From: Micromonospora echinospora
GTDB taxonomy: Bacteria; Actinomycetota; Actinomycetes; Mycobacteriales; Micromonosporaceae
Reading direction: 5' to 3'
DNA length: 64,000 bases
Assembly (NCBI RefSeq): GCF_900091495.1
Contig: NZ_LT607413.1
Coordinates: 4,851,001-4,915,000, forward strand
Part shown: positions 41,951 to 50,756 of the stretch, in pieces
Numbering within the stretch: the first letter of the stretch is position 1
Layout: the number at the start of each line of letters is the position of its first letter
Translations under genes and position numbers: made by a program
The notes under the pieces: model-generated
Seen by the model: only the letters and a program-made list of their open reading frames with translations
What the model was told of the DNA's origin: nothing
Database searches by the model: none

Positions 41951-43164
41951 GTGTGCACACGACGATCGACGAGGTCAACTCCGTCGACGAGTTCCGGACC
42001 GAGGTCCGGCGGTGGCTCGCCGAGAACGTCCCCGCGCAGCCGTTGCTGCCGTGGACCACCCGGGAGGGCTTCGACCAGCACCGGCAGTGGGAGCGCACCC
42101 TGTTCGAGGGCGGTTACGCCGCCGTCGACTGGCCGGTCGAGTACGGCGGACGGGCTGCCGGGCTGCGGCACACGATCGCCTTCGCGGAGGAGTACTACCG
42201 GGCCAGGGCCCCGGAGCGGGTCAACATGGGTGGCCTCTACCTGCTGGGGCCGGTGCTGATGCGGTACGGGACCGAGGAGCAGCGGCGGCGCTGGATCCCC
42301 GACCTGCTCTCGTGCGAGACCATCTGGTGTCAGGGCTTCTCCGAGCCGGGCTCCGGCTCGGACCTGGCCTCGCTGCGGACCCGGGCGGTCCGCGACGGCG
42401 ACCACTTCGTGGTCAACGGCCAGAAGATCTGGACCTCGATGGGCGGGTTCGCCGACTGGATCTTCGCACTGGTGCGGACCGACCCGGAGGCGGCCAGGCG
42501 GCGCAAGCACGCCGGCATCACCTTCCTCTGTATCGACCTGCGTACGCCCGGCGTGGAGGTCCGCCCGCTGACCATGGTCGACGGGACGAAGGGCTTCGCC
42601 GAGGTGTTCTTCACCGACGTGCGGGTACCGGTCGGGAACGTCGTCGGGGAGGTCGACCAGGGCTGGAAGGTGGCGATGTCCACCCTCGGGTTTGAACGCG
42701 GAGCGGTCTTCGGCGACCACGCGAAGTTCTCCAACGACGTCGCGTCCCTGGCCGACCTGATCCGGCACCGGGGGCTGGCGGAGGACTCCCTCGCCCTCGA
42801 CGAGCTCGGCCGGGTGCTGGTGGCCACCGAGGCCTACCGGGCCAACGTCTACCGGCTCGCCGCGCTCGCCGAGAGCGGGGGTGACCTCGACCGGACGGCC
42901 AGCATCAACAAGCTGTACTGGACGGAGATGCAGCACGACATCTTCGCCACCGGTCTGCGGCTGATGGCCGAGGACGGCGCGATCGTCGGCGACCCGTCGG
43001 CCGTCGCCGGGGTCGACCCGGTGACCGCCGACGCGTGGCGGGACTGGCACCACCGGTACTGGTACGCCCGGGCCGCCATGATCTTCGGCGGCACCTCGGA
43101 GATTCAGCGCAACATCATCAGCGAGCGCGTGCTCGGACTGCCCCAGGAGCCCCGACCGTCATGA
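41947..43164 (+). CDS. Acyl-CoA dehydrogenase
   Basis: This 405-residue ACAD has WCQGFSEPGSGSDLASLRTRA for FAD, VVNGQKIWTSMGGFADWIF and IFGGTSEIQRNIISERVLGLP with the catalytic Glu. These are the hallmarks of the FAD-binding subunit of the heterotetrameric ACADs of steroid degradation. The next gene encodes a shorter ACAD with a 4-nt overlap. The two very probably form an alpha2-beta2 enzyme that oxidises a bulky acyl-CoA. Confidence 0.93.
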   Translation: MSVHTTIDEVNSVDEFRTEVRRWLAENVPAQPLLPWTTREGFDQHRQWERTLFEGGYAAVDWPVEYGGRAAGLRHTIAFAEEYYRARAPERVNMGGLYLLGPVLMRYGTEEQRRRWIPDLLSCETIWCQGFSEPGSGSDLASLRTRAVRDGDHFVVNGQKIWTSMGGFADWIFALVRTDPEAARRRKHAGITFLCIDLRTPGVEVRPLTMVDGTKGFAEVFFTDVRVPVGNVVGEVDQGWKVAMSTLGFERGAVFGDHAKFSNDVASLADLIRHRGLAEDSLALDELGRVLVATEAYRANVYRLAALAESGGDLDRTASINKLYWTEMQHDIFATGLRLMAEDGAIVGDPSAVAGVDPVTADAWRDWHHRYWYARAAMIFGGTSEIQRNIISERVLGLPQEPRPS

Positions 43165-44198
43165 CCGATCCGTTGGACCTGGACCGTCGTCAGCTCGACG
43201 ACGTCACCACCGAGCTGCTGCGACGCCACTGCGGCCTCGACCACCTGCGCGGGTGCCTCGACGCCGGAACCGCCCACAGTGCGTCACTCTGGGCCCGCAT
43301 GGCCGAGACCGGACTCGTCTCGGCGCTGGTCCCCGGTGAGTTCGGTGGTGCCGGACTGACTCCCCGGCACCTGCCGGGCGTCCTGCACGCGACCGGGTAC
43401 CACGCGCTGCCCGAGCCCTACCTGGAGACCTCGGTGCTCGCGGCGACCGTCCTGACCGCCTGCGCCGACGTCCCGGACGTGGCCCAGCGGCTCGCCTCGC
43501 TCGCCGACGGTTCGCTGCTGGTCGCCGTACGGATCGGCGACCTGGACCCGTACGTGGCCTTCGCCGCCGAGGCGGACCTGGTCCTCGACGTCGCGCCGGA
43601 CGGCACCGTCACCATGTACCGGGCCGAGGAGGTCGAGGTCGAACCCCTCCCGGCGGTCGACCCGCTCCGGCCCGTGGCCCGGATCCGGCCCGGTGGCCCG
43701 GGTACGGTCCTGGGGGTCGCGCCGGATCTCGCGGCGCGGGTCCGCACGCTGGCCGTCGCCGCAGCGGCCTGCCAACTGGCGGGAGCGGCGCGCCGGCTGC
43801 TGGACCTGACGGTGGAGTACGTCAGCGTGCGCCACCAGTTCGGTCGACCGGTCGGCTCGTTCCAGGCGGTGAAACACAGGATCGCCGACGTCGCCGTCGG
43901 CGTCGACATGGCCGAAGCCGCCGCGTTGAGCGCGTTGGACGCGATCGACGAGCCCGATGCGGCCCACCGCGCGGCCGCGGCCAAGGCCTACGCCGGCCAG
44001 GCCGCCGATCTCGCCAACGTCCAGGCGCTCCAGTTGCACGGGGGGATCGGCTTCACCTGGGAGTACCACCTGCACTTCTGGCTGAAGCGGGTGATGAGCC
44101 TCACGGCGGCGTACGGGACGACCACGGCGCACCGCCGGAACCTCGCCACCGACCTGCTGGCCGGAGTGCGCGGACGGAGGCGACCGGACGATGAGTGA
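43161..44198 (+). CDS. Acyl-CoA dehydrogenase (partner subunit)
   Basis: This 345-residue ACAD starts at ATG 43161 in an ATGA overlap. It lacks the SEPGAGSD motif but keeps YVSVRHQFGRPVGSFQAVKHRIADV and LQLHGGIGFTWEYHLHFWLKR. That is the layout of the smaller subunit in heteromeric ACADs. The next gene (acyl-CoA ligase) overlaps its end by 8 nt. It is similar to the ACAD at 35102, so two such pairs may exist. Confidence 0.92.
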   Translation: MTDPLDLDRRQLDDVTTELLRRHCGLDHLRGCLDAGTAHSASLWARMAETGLVSALVPGEFGGAGLTPRHLPGVLHATGYHALPEPYLETSVLAATVLTACADVPDVAQRLASLADGSLLVAVRIGDLDPYVAFAAEADLVLDVAPDGTVTMYRAEEVEVEPLPAVDPLRPVARIRPGGPGTVLGVAPDLAARVRTLAVAAAACQLAGAARRLLDLTVEYVSVRHQFGRPVGSFQAVKHRIADVAVGVDMAEAAALSALDAIDEPDAAHRAAAAKAYAGQAADLANVQALQLHGGIGFTWEYHLHFWLKRVMSLTAAYGTTTAHRRNLATDLLAGVRGRRRPDDE

Positions 44199-45738
44199 AC
44201 AGCTCGGCTTCTGGCGGTTGGCCGCGGCCCACCCCGAGGGATGCGCGGTGGTCGAGGCCGACGGGGCCAGGATCAGCCGCGGGGCCCTGCTCGGTCGGGC
44301 GAACGCGATCGCCCGGCTCCTGCGCGCGCAGGGACTGCAACGCCACGACCGGGTCGTCGGCGTCTTGGCGAACGAGGGCGTGGCGCTGGCCGTGGTCCTC
44401 GCCTGCCAGCAGATCGGCGCCTACTTCGTACCCGTCAACACCGCCCTCACCACCGGCGAGGTCGCGTACATCCTCGGCGACGCCGACCCGGTCGTCGCCG
44501 TCGCGTCGGTCCGGTCCGCCGGGATGCTCACCGCCGCGGCGGACGCGGCAGGGCTGCCGGCGGAGCGTCGGTTCGCGTTGGGGGAGGCTCCCGGCCTGCG
44601 GAACCTCCTGGCCGAGAGCGCCGACCACCCGGACGGTCCGCTCGCCGACCGCAGTCCCGGCTCCTACCTCGGGTACACCTCGGGGACCACCGGCCGTCCC
44701 AAGGGTGTGCTGCGCAAGCTCGCCGAGGGCGACCCCGACGACGTCTTCGCCGCTGGCGCCCGGTGGCAGTTGGGGATGTTCGGGGTCGAGCCGCTCGGTG
44801 ACGGCGTCCATCTGGTGACCTCGCCGCTGAGCCACACCGCCGTGAACGGCCTGGCGGTCACGTCGCTGCACTTCGGCCACACGATCGTGCTGATGGAGCG
44901 CTTCGACGCCGAGACGGCCCTGCGGCTGATCGAGGCCGAGCGGGTCACCACCACGCACATGGTGCCGACGCAACTGCACCGTCTGCTGCGACTGCCCGGG
45001 GAGGTCCGCGAGAAGTACGACGTGAGCAGCATGCGTAACCTGATCCACGGCGCGGGCCCCTGCAGCGAGGAAACCAAACGGGCGATCATCGACTGGTTCG
45101 GTGCGGTGGTGTGGGAGTACTACGGCGCCACCGAGGCCGCCGGCACCGTCATCTCCGCGCGGGAGTGGCTCGAGCGCCCCGGCAGCGTCGGTCGCCCACA
45201 GCCGGGGGCGGAGGTCAGAATCGTCGGTGCGGACGGCAGGGACGCCCCGACCGGTGAGCCCGGGGCGGTCTACCTCCGGATGGGGGCGCACGCCTTCGAG
45301 TACCACGGTGACCAGGAGAAGACCCTCGCCAACCGGCTCGGTGACTTCGTCACGGTCGGGGACCTCGGCTGGCTCGACGAGGACGGTTACCTGTACCTCC
45401 TCGGCCGGTCGGCGGAGATGATCGTCTCCGGCGGGGTCAACGTCTACCCGGCCGAGGTCGAGGCCGCGATCCTGACCCATCCCGACGTCGAGGACGTTGG
45501 CGTGTTCGGCGTGCCCGACCCGGAGTGGGGGGAGCGCGTCGCGGCGGTCGTCCAGGCCCGGGCCGACTCGGGCCTGGCCCGCGACGGGCGCGGCCCGACG
45601 GAGGCCCTGCGGGACCACCTGGCCGACCGGCTGGCCCGCTACAAGGTGCCGCGCCTGGTCACGGTCGTGGCCGAGCTGCCGAGGGCGGCGAACGGGAAGC
45701 TGCGCAAGCACCTGCTGCCCGCACTCGTCCGAGGCTGA
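44191..45738 (+). CDS. AMP-forming acyl-CoA ligase (FadD-like)
   Basis: This 515-residue adenylate-forming enzyme has the P-loop YTSGTTGRPKG (residues 162-172), the EYYGATEAAGT motif, the hinge GDLGWLDEDGYLYLLGR, GGVNVYPAEVE and the C-terminal catalytic Lys in NGKLRKHLL. It would activate a carboxylic acid to its CoA thioester through an acyl-AMP. Co-transcription with an ACAD pair suggests that its product is the ACAD substrate. It resembles the FadD3/FadD17 type in being short (~515 residues). Confidence 0.92.
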   Translation: MSEQLGFWRLAAAHPEGCAVVEADGARISRGALLGRANAIARLLRAQGLQRHDRVVGVLANEGVALAVVLACQQIGAYFVPVNTALTTGEVAYILGDADPVVAVASVRSAGMLTAAADAAGLPAERRFALGEAPGLRNLLAESADHPDGPLADRSPGSYLGYTSGTTGRPKGVLRKLAEGDPDDVFAAGARWQLGMFGVEPLGDGVHLVTSPLSHTAVNGLAVTSLHFGHTIVLMERFDAETALRLIEAERVTTTHMVPTQLHRLLRLPGEVREKYDVSSMRNLIHGAGPCSEETKRAIIDWFGAVVWEYYGATEAAGTVISAREWLERPGSVGRPQPGAEVRIVGADGRDAPTGEPGAVYLRMGAHAFEYHGDQEKTLANRLGDFVTVGDLGWLDEDGYLYLLGRSAEMIVSGGVNVYPAEVEAAILTHPDVEDVGVFGVPDPEWGERVAAVVQARADSGLARDGRGPTEALRDHLADRLARYKVPRLVTVVAELPRAANGKLRKHLLPALVRG

Positions 45739-45778
45739 CCACCATCGGTTCGGTCCGCCGACCATCGAGAGGAACCCC

Positions 45779-46177
45779 GTGAAACCCATCGCCGATCCGA
45801 CCCCGGACACCCGGGCGTGGTTCGACCTGATCGACCAGGGCCGGTTGACCGTACCGCGCTGCCTCGACTGCGGCGACGTCTTCCTCTACCCGCGGATGTG
45901 CTGTCCCGCGTGCGGGTCACGGTCGGTCGAGCTCGCCCCCGCGAGCGGGCGCGGCACCGTCGACTCGTTCGTCGTCAACCACCGGGGGCCGGCCGCCTTC
46001 GCCGGACAGGTGCCGTACGTGCTGGCCCTGGTGCGGCTCGAGGAGGGCCCACGAGTCATGGCGAACGTGCTCGTCGACGACCCCGCACAGGTGCGGGTCG
46101 ACCTGCCCGTCGCGGTGACCTTCGAGGAGCGCGGCGAGCGCAGGGTGGTCCAGTTCGTGCCGGCGGAGGTGCACTGA
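45779..46177 (+). CDS. DUF35 zinc-ribbon/OB-fold protein
   Basis: This 132-residue protein starts at GTG 45779 with GAGAGGAA upstream. It has a rubredoxin-like zinc ribbon with CxxC pairs at Cys28/31 and Cys42/45 (CLDCGDVFLYPRMCCPACGS), then an OB-fold (GTVDSFVVNHRG, VPYVLALVRLEEGPRVM). DUF35 proteins bind thiolase-like partners, as ChsH2 does with the aldolase Ltp2. Its stop overlaps the thiolase-like gene start, which is the standard ltp-DUF35 pairing. Confidence 0.9.
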   Translation: MKPIADPTPDTRAWFDLIDQGRLTVPRCLDCGDVFLYPRMCCPACGSRSVELAPASGRGTVDSFVVNHRGPAAFAGQVPYVLALVRLEEGPRVMANVLVDDPAQVRVDLPVAVTFEERGERRVVQFVPAEVH

Positions 46178-47331
46178 TGGGTCTGCGCGGCGCGATCGCG
46201 ATCGTCGGGGCCGCCGAGAGCACCGACCTGGGCCGCATCCCGGACAGGTCGGCCCTGCAACTGCACGTCGACGCCGCCCTCAACGCGCTGGTCGACGCGG
46301 GGCTGCGGCCCTCGGACGTCGACGGGGTGGCGTCCGCCGGTGAGCTGCCCAACGACGTCGCCGACTACCTCGGCATCGTCCCGGACTATCTCGACGCCAC
46401 GAACGTCGGCGGTTGCTCGTACATGCTGCACGTGCGGCACGCGATGGCGGCGATCTCCACCGGCCTGTGCGAGACCGTGCTGGTGACCCACGGGGAGTCC
46501 GGTCGGTCCCGCGTCGGGATGCAGCCCTGGGCGCCGGCCGCACAGTCGATGATGGGTCAGTTCGAGGTCCCCTACGGGCCGGCGGGCGCACCGTCGCTCT
46601 TCCCGATCGGCGTGCGCCGCTACATGCACGAGTACGGCATGACCGAGGAGCAGTTCGCGATGGTCCCGGTCGTCCAGCGGCAGTGGGCGGCGCGCAACCC
46701 GAGGGCGAAGCTGCGCGATCCCATCACCGTCGACGACGTGCTGGCCTCGCCGGTCATCGCGGACCCGGTCCATCTGCTGCACTGCTGCCTGGTCACCGAC
46801 GGCGGTGGGGCGCTGGTGCTGACCTCGGCCGAGCGCGCGAAGGACCTGAGCCCCCGGTCACCGGCGGTCTACGTCCTGGGCGCCGGGGAGTCGAGCGAGT
46901 CCTCGGTCGTGTCGGGGTTGCAGAGCCTGACCTCGTCGCGCGCCATCGAACGTGCCGGCCGGGCGGCCATGCGTCAGGCCGGGGTCGGCCACGCCGACGT
47001 CCACCATCTGATGATCTACGACGCCTTCGCGCACGTCCCGCTCTACGGCCTGGAGGATCTGGGGTTCGTGGGTCGGGGCGAGGCTCCCGCGTTCGTCGCG
47101 GACGGCAACACCGCCCCCGGTGGCCGATTGCCGCTGAACACCAACGGTGGTGGACTGGCCTACACGCACACCGGGATGTACGGGATGTTCGCCATCCAGG
47201 AGTCGGTCCGGCAGGTGCGCGGCACGGCGGCGGCGCAGGTCGACGGGGTCGACGTCAGCGTGGTCACCGGGGTCGGTGGCATGTTCATGACGTCCGGCAC
47301 CCTCGTCCTGGGCAGCGCGGCGACCCGCTGA
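46177..47331 (+). CDS. Thiolase-fold SCP-x/Ltp2-like protein (probable aldolase or thiolase)
   Basis: This 384-residue thiolase-fold protein pairs with the DUF35 gene before it. At the usual Cys region it reads NVGGCSYMLHVRHAM (Cys80 in a GGCS context, not ACASG). The C-terminal loop is GGLAYTHTGMYGM in place of SGGxxxxGHPxGA. These departures are like those in Ltp2-type steroid side-chain aldolases. A retro-aldol cleavage of a beta-hydroxyacyl-CoA, releasing a ketone plus a short acyl-CoA, is inferred; a thiolase role cannot be excluded. It ends the operon that starts at 40218. Confidence 0.88.
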   Translation: MGLRGAIAIVGAAESTDLGRIPDRSALQLHVDAALNALVDAGLRPSDVDGVASAGELPNDVADYLGIVPDYLDATNVGGCSYMLHVRHAMAAISTGLCETVLVTHGESGRSRVGMQPWAPAAQSMMGQFEVPYGPAGAPSLFPIGVRRYMHEYGMTEEQFAMVPVVQRQWAARNPRAKLRDPITVDDVLASPVIADPVHLLHCCLVTDGGGALVLTSAERAKDLSPRSPAVYVLGAGESSESSVVSGLQSLTSSRAIERAGRAAMRQAGVGHADVHHLMIYDAFAHVPLYGLEDLGFVGRGEAPAFVADGNTAPGGRLPLNTNGGGLAYTHTGMYGMFAIQESVRQVRGTAAAQVDGVDVSVVTGVGGMFMTSGTLVLGSAATR

Positions 47332-47348
47332 CCGGCCGTCGAGGAGCG

Positions 47349-47386
47349 CGCCGGGTCCTCGGGGCCTGTGCCCGGGGGACCCGGCG
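47349..47386. terminator. Hairpin between converging genes
   Basis: CGCCGGGTCC (47349-47358) pairs with GGACCCGGCG (47377-47386), with further G/C pairing inside. It lies between the genes ending at 47331 (+) and 47410 (-). Confidence 0.7.
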
Positions 47387-47409
47387 TGGTGTGAACCGGT
47401 CGCGCGGCG

Positions 47410-48294
47410 TCACGTGGTGAGCGTGCCCGCCAGTTCACCCCACGCGTCGAGCGGGATCGTGTGGTCCGCCCAGGTGCCCGCAGGATCGAGCAGCTGGATG
47501 CAGACGTGATCGGCGCCGGCGTCGAGATGCGCGCTGGCACGCCGGACGACCTGGGCGGGATCTCCCCAGGCGACCAGGTCGTCGACCAGCCGGTCCGAGC
47601 CGCCGTCGGCCAGGTCGTCGGCGGTGAAGCCCTGACGCAGCCAGCTGTTGCGGTAGTTCGGTTGGGAGAGGTACGGCGCCAGGTGGCGGCGGGCCGCCTG
47701 CCGGGCCTGGTCCGGGTCGGGGAGCAGGAGCGCCATCTGGGTGGGTGCGAGGAAAGCGTCGCCCAGGCGACCGCGCGCGGTGCGGGTGTGGGCCGGCGTG
47801 GTCAGGTACGGATGGGCTCCGGCGGCACGGTCGGCGGCCAGCGCGAGCATCTGCGGCCCGAGCGCGGCGAGCACCCGTTCCGAGCGGTGTGCTCCCGGGG
47901 GCCGGATCCGGTCGAGTTCGTCGAGGAACTCCCGCATCCGGGTCAACGGTCGGTCGTACCGTCCCGGGGTCCGGCGGTCGACCAACTGCTGATGGCTGAC
48001 CCCGAGGCCCAGCAGGAACCGGGACCGGCCCTCGGTCGGCAACCCGGCCAGTCGGGTGGCCAGCTCGGCCGGCGTCAGCTCCCAGATGCTGAGGATCCCG
48101 GTGGCCACGGTGATGCTGCTGGTTGCCTCCAGCAGCGCGGTGACCCGGTCGAAGGGGTCGCCGGTGCCGCCGGTCATCCACAGCGCGGAGACGCCCATCC
48201 CTTCCAGGGCTGCGGCGGCGGCCCGCGCCTCGCCGATCGGCCGGACCCGCAGCCCGGTCGCCCAGGCCCCCCACGGACCGCCCGGCAGGCTCAC
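47410..48294 (-). CDS. LLM oxidoreductase, probably F420-dependent
   Basis: This 294-residue protein keeps the LLM pattern: LEGMGVSALWMTGG, ITVATGILSIWELTPAELATRLAGL, RSRFLLGLGVSHQQL and ADHVCIQLLDPAG at the end. It matches the TIGR03620-like F420-dependent group. GTG 48294 overlaps the TGA of the SnoaL gene (GTGA). It is the last gene of a four-gene operon read from the operators near 50.6 kb. Confidence 0.88.
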   Translation of the reverse strand: MSLPGGPWGAWATGLRVRPIGEARAAAAALEGMGVSALWMTGGTGDPFDRVTALLEATSSITVATGILSIWELTPAELATRLAGLPTEGRSRFLLGLGVSHQQLVDRRTPGRYDRPLTRMREFLDELDRIRPPGAHRSERVLAALGPQMLALAADRAAGAHPYLTTPAHTRTARGRLGDAFLAPTQMALLLPDPDQARQAARRHLAPYLSQPNYRNSWLRQGFTADDLADGGSDRLVDDLVAWGDPAQVVRRASAHLDAGADHVCIQLLDPAGTWADHTIPLDAWGELAGTLTT

Positions 48295-48800
48295 CGCGAC
48301 GCCCCGTTCTCGGCGTCCACCGCCACGCCCTTCTCGGCGCTCAGCACGGAGCCGTGGGCGAGGTCGGCGGTCCAGGACACGAAGCGCCAACCCTGCGGGG
48401 TACGCCGGAACCGGCCGGAGTAGGTGCCGACGACGATGTGCGCCCCGCCGCCCCGGCGGTAGTAGGCGATGCCCTTGAACGTTCCGGACGCGTCGTCGTC
48501 GTGCACGGTGACGTCGCTGTTGGTGAAGGTGTGGAAGATCCACGGCATGGAGGTCCGCAGGCGCTCGAACTGCGCGCGGATCTCCGCGTGTCCCCGGCAC
48601 GGTGGGCGCTGGGGATTGATGCGGTAGACGCCGTCCGGCACCCAGAGCGCGACCAGCGCGTCGAGGTTCTCGTGGCTCGGACCGTGCCATCCGCCGTCGC
48701 AGAGGTGGTGGTAGCGGGCCGCGAGGGCCTCGACCGCCCGCAGGTCCTCGAGGCGGCGTACCCGCTCGGCGAGCTGTTCGTAGCTGGGCTCGTGGGTCAC
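48291..48800 (-). CDS. SnoaL-like/NTF2-fold protein
   Basis: This 169-residue protein from GTG 48800 has the SnoaL_4 pattern: LEDLRAVEALAARYHHLCDGGWHG, LVALWVPDGVYRINP, HTFTNSDVTVHD and a final RFVSWTADL. It is a second NTF2-like protein in the island; such folds include ketosteroid isomerase, dehydratases and hydrolases. The start overlaps the MaoC-like gene stop (GTGA, 48797-48800), and its stop overlaps the LLM. Confidence 0.87.
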   Translation of the reverse strand: MTHEPSYEQLAERVRRLEDLRAVEALAARYHHLCDGGWHGPSHENLDALVALWVPDGVYRINPQRPPCRGHAEIRAQFERLRTSMPWIFHTFTNSDVTVHDDDASGTFKGIAYYRRGGGAHIVVGTYSGRFRRTPQGWRFVSWTADLAHGSVLSAEKGVAVDAENGASR

Positions 48801-49279
48801 GCCGACCGCTCGTCCTCGGGCAGGAAGCGGACCAGCGCGCTGCGGACGGCCCGGCACACCAGGACGCCGTGCTGGTTCAGGCCCCGATGTTCCAGGGTCA
48901 CGATGCCCTGGCCGGGGCGGCTCGCCGAGGGACGCTTGGGGCCGATCTCGGTCTCGCAGTACAGCGTGTCGCCGATGAAGACCGGGGCGGGGAAGGAGAT
49001 CTCCTGGAAGCCCAGGTTGGCGATGGTGGTCTTCTGGGTCAGGTCCGGCACGCCGACGCTGCAGACGATGCTCAGGGTGAGCATGCTGTTGACCAGACGC
49101 TGCCCGAACTCCGTCTCGGCGGACTTCACCGCGTCGAGGTGCAGCGTCTGGGTGTTCAGCGTCAGGCTGCAGAAGAGCACGTTGTCGGCCTCGGTGATGG
49201 TCCGGCCGGGTTCGTGCCGGTAGACGTCCCCGGGGATCATCTCCTCGTAGTAGCGGCCACGGCGGGTGTGGATGGTCAC
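48797..49279 (-). CDS. MaoC-like dehydratase
   Basis: This 160-residue single-hotdog protein matches MaoC/R-hydratase relatives with GRTITEADNVLFCSLTLNTQTLHLDAV, LVNSMLTLSIVCSVGV and LYCETEI. The usual Asp/His hydratase motif is represented by TEADN and TQTLHLD. It could hydrate a 2-enoyl-CoA or act as a mesaconyl-type dehydratase. GTG 49279 overlaps the CoA-transferase stop. Confidence 0.9.
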   Translation of the reverse strand: MTIHTRRGRYYEEMIPGDVYRHEPGRTITEADNVLFCSLTLNTQTLHLDAVKSAETEFGQRLVNSMLTLSIVCSVGVPDLTQKTTIANLGFQEISFPAPVFIGDTLYCETEIGPKRPSASRPGQGIVTLEHRGLNQHGVLVCRAVRSALVRFLPEDERSA

Positions 49280-50550
49280 GGGGTCTCCTCGGGGGTGTCG
49301 GGGGTCGCGGTGACGAGCGGCGACCGATGGTCCGGGTGGGCCACCGCGGCGAGGGCCTCGGCGCGTTCGGCGATGGTGCGTCCGCGCAGCCAGGCGACGC
49401 CGTACTCGGTCACGACGGCGTCCGGCGTGTGGCGGGCCAGGGTGACCGGGCCCGAGCCCAGCCGGTTCACGATCCGGCTGCGTCGGCCGTCGGGGGTGGT
49501 GGCGGGCAGCGCGACGACCGACAGGCCGCCGTCGGATCCGAAGCCCGCTTCGACGAAGTCCGCGCTGCCGCCGACGCCGGAGACCTGACGGTCCCCGACC
49601 ATCTCGGCGCTCACCTGGCCGGCGAGGTCGACCTCGATCGCCGAGTTGACCGCGACGAGACGCGGGATCTGCGCGAGGACGCGGGGGGAGTGGGAGACCC
49701 GGCTGTCGCGGAGCACGATCGCCGGGTTGCCGTCGGCGAAGGTCATCAGCGCGGCGGTGCCCATCAGCTCGGCGGCGAGCACGGCGGGCCGTGGGCCGGT
49801 GCTCCACGGCACGACGCCGGCGGAGAAGAGCGGCACCATGGCGTCGTTGGCCATCCCCACGAACCGCACCCCGCGGACGTCGCTGTCGCGCAGGAACGCG
49901 GTGAGCGCCTCGGGGACGGCCCCGATCCCCAGTTGGAGGGTCGGCTCCGCCGGAAGCAGGTCGAGCACGTGCGTGGCGATGCGGTCGCTCACCTCGTCGC
50001 GGGCGGCGGCCGGGAACACGCACATCGGATGTTCGGCCTCGACCAGGCGGTCGATGCGGCTGACGTGCACCGCCGTGTCGCCGTGCGTGCGCGGGACGTC
50101 GTGGCCGACCTCGGCGAGCACCAGGGACGCGCGGGCGACGGCGTGGTGGACGTAGCTGGACGAAGGGCCGAGGCTGCACCAGCCGTTGCGGTCCGGCGGC
50201 GAGACGCGGATCAGCGCGACCGAGCTTTCCCACTCGTCGAGGAGGCCGGGCACCGCCGACGCCCGGGCGGGGACGTAGTCCACGTGCCCGGGGCGCAGCG
50301 CGGCCCGGGCCGGGCCGTAGGGGTGCCAGGTGCGGTAGGGCAGATGACCGGCCGCGGAGGCGGCGAGGAAGGGGTAGGAGCCGAGTTGCAGGCCCGAGCA
50401 GAGCCGGGGGGCGTCGAGGAGGTCGGCGAGCCGGCCGAGGGCCGCGAGCAGGGTCTCGGGGGTGCCGCAGCCGGGAGCGGCGACGATCGTGCTCCCCGGC
50501 GGGATCGTTCGGATGGCCTGGTCCGGGGCCACCGTCGTCGGGAGTTTCAT
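49276..50550 (-). CDS. Acetyl-CoA hydrolase/4-hydroxybutyrate CoA-transferase family protein
   Basis: This 424-residue protein has the class-I CoA-transferase pattern: GCGTPETLLAAL near the start, QLGIGAVPEALTAFL, then VAVNSAIEVDLAGQVSAEMVG and GVGGSADFVEAGF, and GPVTLARHTPDAVVTEYGVAWLRGRT. The family Glu nucleophile lies in the NSAIEVD stretch. It would move CoA between acids and so recycle CoA without ATP. ATG 50550 follows GGAGGTGCG; an in-frame extension to 50616 was rejected for lack of a site. It opens an operon divergent from livH. Confidence 0.9.
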   Translation of the reverse strand: MKLPTTVAPDQAIRTIPPGSTIVAAPGCGTPETLLAALGRLADLLDAPRLCSGLQLGSYPFLAASAAGHLPYRTWHPYGPARAALRPGHVDYVPARASAVPGLLDEWESSVALIRVSPPDRNGWCSLGPSSSYVHHAVARASLVLAEVGHDVPRTHGDTAVHVSRIDRLVEAEHPMCVFPAAARDEVSDRIATHVLDLLPAEPTLQLGIGAVPEALTAFLRDSDVRGVRFVGMANDAMVPLFSAGVVPWSTGPRPAVLAAELMGTAALMTFADGNPAIVLRDSRVSHSPRVLAQIPRLVAVNSAIEVDLAGQVSAEMVGDRQVSGVGGSADFVEAGFGSDGGLSVVALPATTPDGRRSRIVNRLGSGPVTLARHTPDAVVTEYGVAWLRGRTIAERAEALAAVAHPDHRSPLVTATPDTPEETP

Positions 50551-50636
50551 CGCACCTCCGGCAGGGTCGAGGGGCGCGCGGCGACGTCCGGTTCGGCCGA
50601 GCGAGGCCCCCGACACTAGTGCGCGGAGATGAGTTA

Positions 50637-50650
50637 AGCAAATGCTTGAT
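50637..50650. promoter_or_regulatory. KstR2-type operator (one mismatch)
   Basis: AGCAAATGCTTGAT differs from the consensus at one base. It is in the divergent region between the CoA-transferase (start 50550) and livH (start 50757). Confidence 0.7.
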
Positions 50651-50697
50651 TAAGTGTTGACAGAAGAAGTGTGACGGAGCTTACGATGATGTGGTAA

Positions 50698-50711
50698 AGC
50701 GAACGCTTGAT
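50698..50711. promoter_or_regulatory. Possible second KstR2-type operator
   Basis: AGCGAACGCTTGAT keeps one perfect CTTG half-site and a degenerate other half, 61 nt from the first site and 46 nt before livH. Confidence 0.45.
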
Positions 50712-50756
50712 TCGAGCTGTCGCGAACGCTTACTTCCTTCGGAGGGGAGTGCCCCT

